Shown here in pieces: positions 1 to 5,022 of a DNA stretch of 33,943 nt. Source of the stretch: a virus. The notes under the pieces were generated by a model that saw only the letters and a program-made list of their open reading frames with translations, ran no database searches and was not told the origin of the DNA. The stretch lies in IMG/VR virus record IMGVR_UViG_3300034522_000041, positions 1 through 33,943 of that record. One strand, 5' to 3'. How positions within the stretch are numbered: position 1 is the first letter of the stretch; each line of letters opens with the position of its first letter. Position numbers and translations under genes: made by a program.

Positions 1-259
1 CCGTGGGTAACTCCGCTTCGATCTTTTCCAGGCGCGAGAGCGCCAACTGCACGCTGATCTTCTCATTCGGCAGATCGACACTGGCCATAGGGTTCCTCGC
101 CGCCAGCGCCCGCAGTTGCTGTTTCGCGATGCTCACATTGCTGTGGTAATCGATCATCGCATTGCTCATCTCCTCCGCGCGCTGACGCTCCCAGTTACCC
201 AGGGCGGCCAACAGCAGCGGGAAAATCACCAAGACGGCGACGAGTTTTAGAGCGTTCAT
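1..259 (-). CDS. Membrane-anchored protein of unknown function, 3' part outside the window
   Basis: An open frame starts at ATG 259-257 on the minus strand and runs off the left edge with no stop, giving 86 codons. The N-terminus is one hydrophobic segment (about residues 4-20, rich in L, V and A) followed by a charged, probably helical stretch (WERQRAEEMSNAM, then KQQLRALAARN). This looks like a signal anchor with a periplasmic or coiled-coil domain. I do not recognise the family. It lies outside the prophage, so it is probably a host gene or part of the older relic region. The start is the only Met before the hydrophobic segment. Confidence 0.6.
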   Translation of the reverse strand, partial: MNALKLVAVLVIFPLLLAALGNWERQRAEEMSNAMIDYHSNVSIAKQQLRALAARNPMASVDLPNEKISVQLALSRLEKIEAELPT

Positions 260-415
260 GGGAATCCGTTCGGGACGCTGGGGGATGTTGGTTATACCGA
301 AAAGGGTTGGGGCTGGGCAAAGTGCTTTGCATACGTTTGGCGGTCAGAGCATCTGATTGCTGCCGATGCGAGAACATGGGAAGTCATATCCCGAGCCTAC
401 GAACAATTGAAATGA

Positions 416-529
416 TGGTCCCCTTATCTTCTGTTCAACACATTCATCGGTGTGTTCGCCATACACTTAGTGCGCCAGTTAAAGCGGGCGGAGGATGAAG
501 TACCGACTGATGCGCCGCGCTCCTATTGA
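416..529 (+). pseudogene. Possible C-terminal remnant of a small membrane protein
   Basis: Reading from just after a TGA at 413-415, this frame encodes a hydrophobic stretch (PYLLFNTFIGVFAIHLV) and a charged tail ending at TGA 527-529, which resembles the end of an inner-membrane protein. There is no usable start codon and no continuation of the frame upstream. It may be a decayed remnant or chance. It overlaps the start of the portal relic in another frame. Family unknown. Confidence 0.2.
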
Positions 530-536
530 GTCGGAG

Positions 537-626
537 GCGGACGAGGAACGCCAGCAGGCTCAGATCAGCGTGAGCAAAGGCGTGGGAAATTTTCGGTCGC
601 TGTTCGTGAACATGTCGGGGGGCTAG
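537..626 (+). pseudogene. Relic fragment of a phage portal gene (middle part)
   Basis: The plus-strand frame reads DEERQQAQISVSKGVGNFRS then LFVNMSGG and a TAG stop at 624-626. It matches the intact prophage portal at 10324-11355, which has DEENLREQISGSKGVGNFRS then LFLNIPGG at about residues 205-235. Nothing of the N-terminal half is left, and the homology stops exactly where the immunity-gene insert begins. It is a remnant of another P2/HP1-type phage, on the opposite strand from the intact copy. What is seen: near-identical peptide. Inference: an older prophage occupied this locus. Confidence 0.8.
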
Positions 627-814
627 AATCGCTATCCTATCTTTAACTATTTGTTTTTGAGTATTTGGAATTTAGATGTGTCGCATTTTTCGCACTTTTA
701 GTCATGTTAGCAAAAGTTCTAGTCAGCTGTATGATGATGAGGGGGTTTGAAAAAAGTCGCTTATTCATATGAGATATCAACTCTTGGTATAAATGCATGG
801 GAAGGGTGTTGGGC

Positions 815-1141
815 ATGGAAAAAAGCTACTATTTGAAAAATCTAATTATTGGGCTGGTAATTTTTACGATTTGCGCATTCGTATTTAAATCAGATGCTGA
901 TGCAGCAGTATTTTTTTTGATTTATGGCATTAATGCGTTCTTGTTTCCGTTTGCCAAGCGTCTAGTCGAAGACTTGGTATTTCGTTATACATCTAAAGAT
1001 TTTTGGAGGTCGGGCCCGTTAAGGACCGGTGCTGCAAATGGTGGGTATGCGCTTTTATATGGCTTTTATTTTGCGCTGGCTTTTCCACTTGGTTTATTGT
1101 TTTTTATAAGATTTTGTATTAAGAAAAAGTCTGCCATGTAG
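815..1141 (+). CDS. Colicin-E1-type (pore-forming bacteriocin) immunity protein
   Basis: A 108-aa very hydrophobic protein with three predicted membrane segments. From memory of the colicin E1 immunity family it shares the start (YYLKNLIIGL; colicin E1 immunity has YYIKN), the centre (P-[FY]-[AS]-K followed by DFW/DFF) and the end (ALAFPLGLL; colicin E1 immunity has VLAIPFGLL). Such proteins sit in the inner membrane and block the channel domain of a cognate colicin. The ATG at 815 is preferred over 797 because GAAGGG lies 8 nt upstream. The gene is AT-rich against its surroundings, a sign of transfer. It is followed by a convergent remnant that looks like the bacteriocin end, which is the colicin E1 gene arrangement. 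No database search was possible. Confidence 0.7.
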   Translation: MEKSYYLKNLIIGLVIFTICAFVFKSDADAAVFFLIYGINAFLFPFAKRLVEDLVFRYTSKDFWRSGPLRTGAANGGYALLYGFYFALAFPLGLLFFIRFCIKKKSAM

Positions 1142-1153
1142 GCGGACTTTTTT
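1124..1153 (+). terminator. Rho-independent terminator of the immunity gene
   Basis: A-tract plus AAGTCTGCC, a 5-nt loop (ATGTA), GGCGGACTT and a T-run form a stem of about 12 pairs with one G-T pair. The hairpin begins inside the last codons of the immunity gene. The A-tract and T-run make it potentially bidirectional, serving the convergent bacteriocin relic as well. Confidence 0.85.
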
Positions 1154-1162
1154 ATGGGGTTG

Positions 1163-1309
1163 CTATGGGAGTTTTGTTTTTCTAACTAATGCATCATAAA
1201 TCAGAGCGCCCGTGGTAGCGATCAAGCGCCAGAGTGCCCAGAGGATTTGCTGCGATAAACCCAAGCACCTCACTAACTTGGGCTGTTGCTGCGACGTCAA
1301 GTAAAAACG
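1163..1309 (-). pseudogene. Frameshifted C-terminal remnant of a probable pore-forming bacteriocin
   Basis: On the minus strand the frame reads DVAATAQVSEVLGFIAANPL then GTLAL. After a 1-nt shift near 1221-1230 it continues IATTGALIYDALVRKTKLP with a TAG at 1165-1163. A long hydrophobic hairpin followed by a short charged tail is how colicin E1/Ia-type channel domains end (compare the colicin E1 SYIDKNKL tail). It sits convergent and immediately downstream of the immunity gene, the typical order of colicin-E1-type loci. Everything upstream is gone, replaced by the repeat at 1301-1345. The bacteriocin identity is inference from position, hydrophobicity and tail, not from a strong motif. Confidence 0.45.
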
Positions 1310-1315
1310 GTGTCG

Positions 1316-1345
1316 GTAAAAACGGGGTCAGCCCCCTTTCTTCTC
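1316..1345. repeat. 30-bp GGGGTCAG-palindrome repeat, copy 1
   Basis: This 30-nt unit differs from the unit at 1557-1586 at only two positions. Its core is an imperfect GGGGTCAGCCCC palindrome followed by CTTTCTTCTC. A partial tandem copy of its first 15 nt (GTAAAAACGG plus a diverged end) precedes it at 1301-1315. GGGGTC(A/T)GACCCC elements of this type are scattered in Pseudomonas genomes and often lie beside REP-associated (Y1) transposases; that link is general knowledge, and no transposase is present here. Confidence 0.7.
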
Positions 1346-1360
1346 ACTGTCGGGTCGCAT

Positions 1361-1491
1361 GCCGGAGAATACGGTCGGGGTTTGGGGATGTTGAGAAGAT
1401 TGATTGGGTTTATATGGTTGATGAGCTATGGCCGATTACGCGGTTGTTTTTCAGGTGAATGAAACTTTGCTTCTTGATAGAGGCTTCGGCT
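1361..1491 (+). pseudogene. Relic fragment of a phage portal gene (C-terminal part, two frameshifts)
   Basis: Three short reading-frame pieces match the end of the intact portal in order: PEN in one frame (1364-1370), then SGFGDVEKIDWVYMVDELWP plus ITRLFF in the next, then QVNETLLLDRGFG in a third, ending at TGA 1489-1491. The intact protein has PENSAGFGDIEKIDRVYTSN, EIRPICQLF and SQLNDTLRDDRR. About 47 codons between this piece and the fragment at 537-626 are missing, and the immunity/bacteriocin insert lies in their place. The gene is dead through two frameshifts and a deletion. Confidence 0.8.
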
Positions 1492-1556
1492 GAAAAATGG
1501 ACATCGCCTAGAGGCTTACGATTGCGTGAATTTTTTTTGATAGAAGCTTTAGCACA

Positions 1557-1586
1557 GTAAAAGCGGGGTCAGACCCCTTTCTTCTC
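1557..1586. repeat. 30-bp GGGGTCAGACCCC-palindrome repeat, copy 2
   Basis: This is the second copy of the unit at 1316-1345, here with a perfect GGGGTCAGACCCC palindrome (1565-1577). A further hairpin, CTGCCAC-N7-GTGGCAG, follows at 1605-1625. The two 30-bp units are direct repeats that flank the portal C-terminal relic. Confidence 0.7.
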
Positions 1587-1727
1587 CGCGGTTAGGTGCG
1601 CTTTCTGCCACTGTCTCGGTGGCAGCGTATAAAAAACCGATTCAAAAAATGAGTGTGGACGTTTTGTGGACGTTTTGACGAAAACGAGACATAGGATTTC
1701 CGCCGTTTCCCAAACCCCAGAAACCAC

Positions 1728-1750
1728 AAAGCCCCGCATTGCGGGGCTTT
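1728..1750 (-). terminator. Displaced original terminator of tRNA-Thr
   Basis: AAAGCCCCGC-ATT-GCGGGGCTTT is a strong hairpin with flanking A/T runs. It lies 3 nt beyond the left copy of the tRNA 3' end. Before integration it would have stood just downstream of the leftward tRNA-Thr gene, so it is most likely the tRNA's own terminator, now cut off from it by 32 kb of phage DNA. Confidence 0.75.
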
Positions 1751-1753
1751 GAG

Positions 1754-1801
1754 ATATGGTGCCGGCACCAGGAGTCGAACCCGGGACCTACTGATTACAA
1801 G
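1754..1801. repeat. attL: attL: 48-bp direct repeat, displaced 3' end of tRNA-Thr
   Basis: These 48 nt are identical to 33815-33862. They hold the T-arm, acceptor 3' strand and CCA of tRNA-Thr (minus strand), up to the anticodon loop. At this end the sequence breaks from the tRNA directly after the anticodon-loop part, so this copy is non-functional. It defines the left boundary of the prophage. Confidence 0.95.
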
Positions 1802-1842
1802 GAAGATGCTTTAAATAATTAATTCAATGGTTTACAGGATTT

Positions 1843-1904
1843 CTTGTTACGTAGGAAATCGGCGCTACGCCCTGTGCACGCGGGTACCGTAAGGCTTATT
1901 ACGT
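1843..1904 (+). promoter_or_regulatory. Candidate integrase arm-type sites, left end (two)
   Basis: CTTGTTACGT at 1843-1852 and CTTATTACGT at 1895-1904 repeat, in the same orientation, the 10-mer found twice inside the right end (33748-33757 and 33760-33769). The first lies about 42 bp inside the att core, and the right-hand pair ends about 45 bp inside its core. Tyrosine integrases of the P2/lambda kind bind such arm sites on both sides of the core. Binding is inference. Confidence 0.5.
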
Positions 1905-1989
1905 GGCTTTCTCGACGTGGTCCGCCACTTTTATTAATCTGCTGGGCTTCGCGGCCGCGAAATATCGAAACTGAAAGGATCCCTTTGAT

Positions 1990-2232
1990 ATGCCAATGAT
2001 CGACACCGACCGTTTCAAGGAAGCTTTGGAGGCCTACAACGAGGCACGGGTAAAATTTACTCAGGCGGCGCTGACCATCGATCTGAACACACCGCCGGGG
2101 GATATGGATGTCGACAAGCTCAACGAGCTAACTGCAACCAGTGAAAAACTAGTCGCGGATCTTCACGAAGCAGCCAACCAGCTGGCTCTGAAAGTATCCT
2201 GGGCGGCAGATCTGGCGTCGGAAGACGAATGA
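1990..2232 (+). CDS. Small acidic helical protein of unknown function
   Basis: An 80-aa protein, rich in A, E, D and L, with no Cys and no membrane segment. It is predicted all-helical (FKEALEAYNEARVKFTQ, then LNELTATSEKLVADLHEAA). An AAAGGA ribosome-binding site lies 10 nt before the ATG, and the second candidate ATG is only 2 codons later. It is the first gene inside attL, reads towards the phage interior and is closed off by its own terminator at 2273-2300. I do not recognise the family. Position between attL and the integrase suggests an accessory gene expressed from its own promoter in the 1802-1989 interval. Confidence 0.65.
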   Translation: MPMIDTDRFKEALEAYNEARVKFTQAALTIDLNTPPGDMDVDKLNELTATSEKLVADLHEAANQLALKVSWAADLASEDE

Positions 2233-2272
2233 CCTAGTGCTCATAACGGGACATTCGTTAAATTCCCCCCAC

Positions 2273-2300
2273 AAAAAAGCCCACCCCGGTGGGCTTTTTT
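2273..2300 (+). terminator. Strong Rho-independent terminator
   Basis: AAAAAAGCCCACC, a 2-nt loop and GGTGGGCTTTTTT give a 13-pair symmetric hairpin with T-run, 40 nt after the stop of the gene at 1990-2232. It also shows that the next open frame, which formally extends back to 2237 across this hairpin, does not start there. Confidence 0.92.
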
Positions 2301-2386
2301 GCGGCCGCTGGAAGCCAGACCCCCATAGTCTGGTCTACCATTTACTCGGCTTATGGTCAGAGCAAGGCGAATTCAAGGAGAACTGC

Positions 2387-2677
2387 GTGTCGTTACCCAT
2401 CACCGCTCGGCAACTGAATGCCCTGCGCGCGCTGCAACGCACTGATCCCAATCTGGGCGAACTGGCCACCGCTATTGCACTGGCGTTCGACCCTACTACC
2501 ATCGAGAACCCACAGATGGCCCGGTTGATTCTGGAGAAGACGTGCCGCCGCATTGTCGCCGGTCAGCCCGGCAGCCGGGAAGCCATGATCCAGCACCTGG
2601 AGACCTTCGGAAACTTGAACTGTCTGTCGCCCGAGCAGGTCACTGAGTTTACCGACCGGATCAAGAAGCTGGCTTAA
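2387..2677 (+). CDS. Small conserved-looking protein of unknown function
   Basis: A 96-aa soluble protein starting at GTG 2387 with AAGGAGA 5 nt upstream. The longer frame from 2237 crosses a terminator and is rejected. It is mostly helical, with sequences such as ITARQLNALRAL and ARLILEKTCRRIVAG, and it ends with a helix (SPEQVTEFTDRIKKLA). No catalytic motif is visible. It lies 2 nt before the next gene, so the two are almost certainly cotranscribed. Family not recognised. Confidence 0.7.
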   Translation: MSLPITARQLNALRALQRTDPNLGELATAIALAFDPTTIENPQMARLILEKTCRRIVAGQPGSREAMIQHLETFGNLNCLSPEQVTEFTDRIKKLA

Positions 2678-2679
2678 TC

Positions 2680-2919
2680 ATGCCCAAAGGTATCCAGGAA
2701 GAAGCCCTGCGGGTCATGCTCGAGGGCGGCGCTGTACGCGACGTGCTGGTCAGTCGTCATAACGACAAGTGGACGTTGGCCATTCGCCTGGGCGGCGCTG
2801 GCAGTCGCTGGCTCCCGGTACGCTCGCGCCGTGAGGCGTTGCGCACCTGGGCCAGTCTGACGGCGGTCGGGCGGTTTGCCGAGGCGGCGGGGATCCGCGC
2901 CTTTCAGGTTGAAGTCTGA
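2680..2919 (+). CDS. Small basic protein, possibly of the partition-associated type seen beside integrases
   Basis: A 79-aa basic protein starting MPKGIQEEALRVMLEGGAVR, with a W..AIR.G core and a PVRSRREALRTWASL segment. It starts 2 nt after the previous stop (TAATC ATG) and ends 9 nt before the convergent integrase gene. Proteins with this W-x-I-R-x-G / RxxRxW / LxxxG layout are found on Pseudomonas plasmids and integrative elements, where some are labelled ParC-type partition-associated. I recall that resemblance only loosely. Function in the phage unknown. Confidence 0.65.
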   Translation: MPKGIQEEALRVMLEGGAVRDVLVSRHNDKWTLAIRLGGAGSRWLPVRSRREALRTWASLTAVGRFAEAAGIRAFQVEV

Positions 2920-2928
2920 AGCGATCGG

Positions 2929-4077
2929 CTAAGTCTGCGAGGCGTTCACCAGGGGCACGCTCAGGTCATAGATGTCCATCATTGCCTCGTCCCGGTGGCC
3001 GCTTGCCTCTTGCTTGTCTGCCCGATTACCCACCGTGTCGGTAATGCCCCGACGTTTGAGGTCATGCAATCCAAAGCGCTGCTCGGCGGTGATAGTGCCG
3101 TCGGCGATCGCTAAGGTGATGAACCGTTGCCAGGCGGTGTCCAGGCTGGATTTACGCAAGGGGCCGCCATGGCTGGCCACGATCAGGTAACGGCGCTCGG
3201 GCCGCAACGGAATCACCGTCGACTTGCTGGCCCACACCTTGGTTCGATAGGCCTTTGCCCCGTCCCAGGCCGCCCGCAGGCGCGGCGTCCAGCGCACAAT
3301 ATTGTCCCGGCTACCCTTGCGCCGATTGGTCAGGATGCCCTCGGCCAATTCGTGGGCATCGGTCAGGGTGATTGTTTCAATACCGCGCAGTCGGCACAAA
3401 TAGCCAATCTCCATCACGTAGCTCAGGTACTGCGGACAGCCGCCTTTCTCGTTCCTGGCCAAGCGGCCGAATGCCAAAGCGCGGTCGACCAGATCGTCCA
3501 TGACCTGGTGCCCCGGTAGCCGTCGGCGTTTGCGCTCCACCGGCGCTTCGATGCCCTGTGCCGGGTTGACGTCGAGGAACCCTCGATTACGGCCCCACTG
3601 CAGCACACGGCGCAGGTAGCGCAACACGTGCGCCGCTTTGGAGGGAGTCCCCTCGTCAGCCAGCCGGTCGACGATGCGCTGGATCAGCGCGGCCGTGAAC
3701 TTCTTCACCTGCAGATCGCCCAGCGGCTTGCCCAGTTTGGTAGGGATGGCCAGCAGCACGTCACGCGAATAGCAGTAGTCGCCATGGGTGTTGGGGCTGA
3801 GCTTTTTGTAGCGATCGCTCAGGTGATATTGCGTACAGACGTAGCGCAACGTGCCCTGGTCGACGCCCGAGGTCTGCTCCATGATCTGGTGCAGCTCGGC
3901 CAGGGTGACGTCGGCGGGCGCGACGTTACGCCGTCGCTGTTTACCGTGCTCGTCGTAATGCAGCGTGTACCACACGCCGGCGTTGCGATGATCAAAGTAA
4001 ATAGCCGCTGGGAGAGCGGCCTGATCGACATGACTGGGGATGTGCGGATTATGTTTCCGCTTGCGTGCTCGCCTCAT
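2929..4077 (-). CDS. int: Tyrosine-type site-specific integrase
   Basis: A 382-aa tyrosine recombinase that integrates and excises the prophage at tRNA-Thr. The N-terminal third carries arm- and core-binding regions. The catalytic domain shows Arg228 (CRLRGIE), His338 in GLHDLKRRG, His361 in SGHRDE and the nucleophile Tyr370 (MDIYDLS). The usual H-x-x-R arginine is read here as HDLKR, with Lys at the exact position and Arg next to it. I have seen this variation in other phage integrases. The gene starts within the stop of the DUF4224-type gene (overlap 4074-4077), so both are translated together. It points towards attL, leaving room for the att arm sites at both ends. Confidence 0.97.
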   Translation of the reverse strand: MRRARKRKHNPHIPSHVDQAALPAAIYFDHRNAGVWYTLHYDEHGKQRRRNVAPADVTLAELHQIMEQTSGVDQGTLRYVCTQYHLSDRYKKLSPNTHGDYCYSRDVLLAIPTKLGKPLGDLQVKKFTAALIQRIVDRLADEGTPSKAAHVLRYLRRVLQWGRNRGFLDVNPAQGIEAPVERKRRRLPGHQVMDDLVDRALAFGRLARNEKGGCPQYLSYVMEIGYLCRLRGIETITLTDAHELAEGILTNRRKGSRDNIVRWTPRLRAAWDGAKAYRTKVWASKSTVIPLRPERRYLIVASHGGPLRKSSLDTAWQRFITLAIADGTITAEQRFGLHDLKRRGITDTVGNRADKQEASGHRDEAMMDIYDLSVPLVNASQT

Positions 4078-4286
4078 AGGATGCTGATGTCGTAGTGCTC
4101 GGTGGCTACGGACTCAATGCCCGCCGCCTGGTGAATGAGACCCAGCGTCGTCCAGGGGCCGGTACGCCCCCTGAACATGCGAATCCCCTGATTGATCAGG
4201 GAACGTTCGACGTCGGAGCGGCGTTGATAGCCGGTGATGCGCTGCAGGTCCTCAAACGTGAGGACGGTGCTTGTGGGGGAGGTCAT
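4074..4286 (-). CDS. DUF4224-type small protein, probable excisionase partner
   Basis: A 70-aa protein with the DUF4224 pattern: TFEDLQRITGYQRRSDVERS followed by LINQGIRMFRGRTGPWTTL. That corresponds to L-[TS]-x-E-[ED]-L-x-x-[LI]-T-G-Y-x-R, a short helical DNA-binding fold, then G-[IR]-x-x-F-x-x-x-G-x-P. These proteins sit directly upstream of phage integrases and overlap them, as here by 4 nt, and are assumed to act as recombination directionality factors. The ATG at 4286 is followed by a short linker before the fold. An inverted repeat at 4311-4339 lies in its leader. Confidence 0.85.
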   Translation of the reverse strand: MTSPTSTVLTFEDLQRITGYQRRSDVERSLINQGIRMFRGRTGPWTTLGLIHQAAGIESVATEHYDISIL

Positions 4287-4310
4287 GATTGCTCTCTACG
4301 GGAAGCAGCA

Positions 4311-4339
4311 ACCAGGGCAGTGTAGCGTTTCGCCCTGGT
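4311..4339 (-). promoter_or_regulatory. Perfect 8-bp inverted repeat upstream of the xis/int pair
   Basis: ACCAGGGC at 4311-4318 and GCCCTGGT at 4332-4339, separated by 13 nt, lie 25-53 nt upstream of the DUF4224-type start. There is no T-run on the minus strand, so an operator (or weak attenuator) for xis/int expression is more likely than a terminator. The TACACT in the spacer could be a -10 box. Inference only. Confidence 0.45.
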
Positions 4340-4362
4340 GCTAAAAGCCAGAAGCTAAAGGC

Positions 4363-4629
4363 TCAATTACTGACAGATTGACGGGCAAGCACTTGGGTAA
4401 TGACCTGAGCGTCGACGTCGGTCAGGTCGCCCTGCCTATGGGCGAGGGTGGCTAGGTTTGTCAGGCGGTCGCGGGCGTCCGGAGTCTTTTGCACCAGGTA
4501 ACCGATCAAGGCCGCGCCGATGATGGCGGTGGCCACGGTTCGACGGCTGGGAGTGAAGCGCGCATGGGTACGCGGATCGTGACGTGTGGTAGCCTCATGG
4601 CTATCGCTGATAAGTGGTTGTACTTGCAA
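4363..4629 (-). CDS. Small single-span membrane protein of unknown function
   Basis: An 88-aa protein with a charged, His/Arg-rich N-terminus (about 32 residues), one transmembrane segment (TVATAIIGAALIGYLV) and a helical tail. It starts at TTG 4629, supported by AAGGAG 7 nt upstream; no ATG is available in the frame. It lies in the leftward early block between the xis/int pair and the gene at 4698-5009. I do not recognise a family. Small membrane proteins in the lysogeny block of phages are sometimes superinfection-exclusion proteins, but nothing specific shows this. Confidence 0.55.
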   Translation of the reverse strand: MQVQPLISDSHEATTRHDPRTHARFTPSRRTVATAIIGAALIGYLVQKTPDARDRLTNLATLAHRQGDLTDVDAQVITQVLARQSVSN

Positions 4630-4697
4630 GGTGCGGCTCCTTTTAGTGGTGGGTGTCGGGGAGGTACGAACTCCTCGACGCCTTTTCTTAACCGGCT

Positions 4698-5009
4698 TTA
4701 ACCGGCGTTCTGTTCAATCGGATCTGATCGCACCAGGTGAAGTACCAGGCTCTCCAGATCAGCGATTTCTTCGGTCTCTGACTGCCATTCCAAAACCGCT
4801 TGAATCTGGTCGCGGCTGCAGCCCATCACCAGAATCTCCCGTTCACCTCGAGCGGCGCGGACCTCCAGAATCCCCAGCAGACCTTCAACCGCATAAGCAT
4901 GCGCGTGGACGACCGGAAAGCCGTCGCGGGTTTCAGTAAGGCCGGCGTACACGACACCAGTCATGTAAGCCTCTTCAACAGGGTTGCCACTAATCAATTG
5001 AATTTGCAT
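4698..5009 (-). CDS. Acidic soluble protein of unknown function
   Basis: A 103-aa protein with no membrane segment. It has a mixed alpha/beta look (VVYAGLTETRDGFPVVHAHA, then EREILVMGCSRDQIQAVLEW) and ends in an acidic helical region. The ATG at 5009 has GGAGCGAG 4 nt upstream. It follows the primase-helicase gene after 13 nt and is probably in the same leftward operon. Family not recognised; a role linked to replication is suggested only by position. Confidence 0.7.
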   Translation of the reverse strand: MQIQLISGNPVEEAYMTGVVYAGLTETRDGFPVVHAHAYAVEGLLGILEVRAARGEREILVMGCSRDQIQAVLEWQSETEEIADLESLVLHLVRSDPIEQNAG

Positions 5010-5022
5010 GTGCTCGCTCCGA

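Noticed and set aside
307-498. 63-codon frame in the left flank
   Set aside because: No ribosome-binding site, composition unlike a protein, and another frame of the same bases looks more like a protein end.
1234-1458. 74-codon plus-strand frame as a gene
   Set aside because: Only its end matches the portal; the first half is the reverse of the bacteriocin remnant and a repeat element, so it is a chance fusion.
1640-1680. Tandem GTGGACGTTTT repeat as an old attachment or integrase remnant
   Set aside because: Only two short copies, without an integrase-like translation; too little to support.
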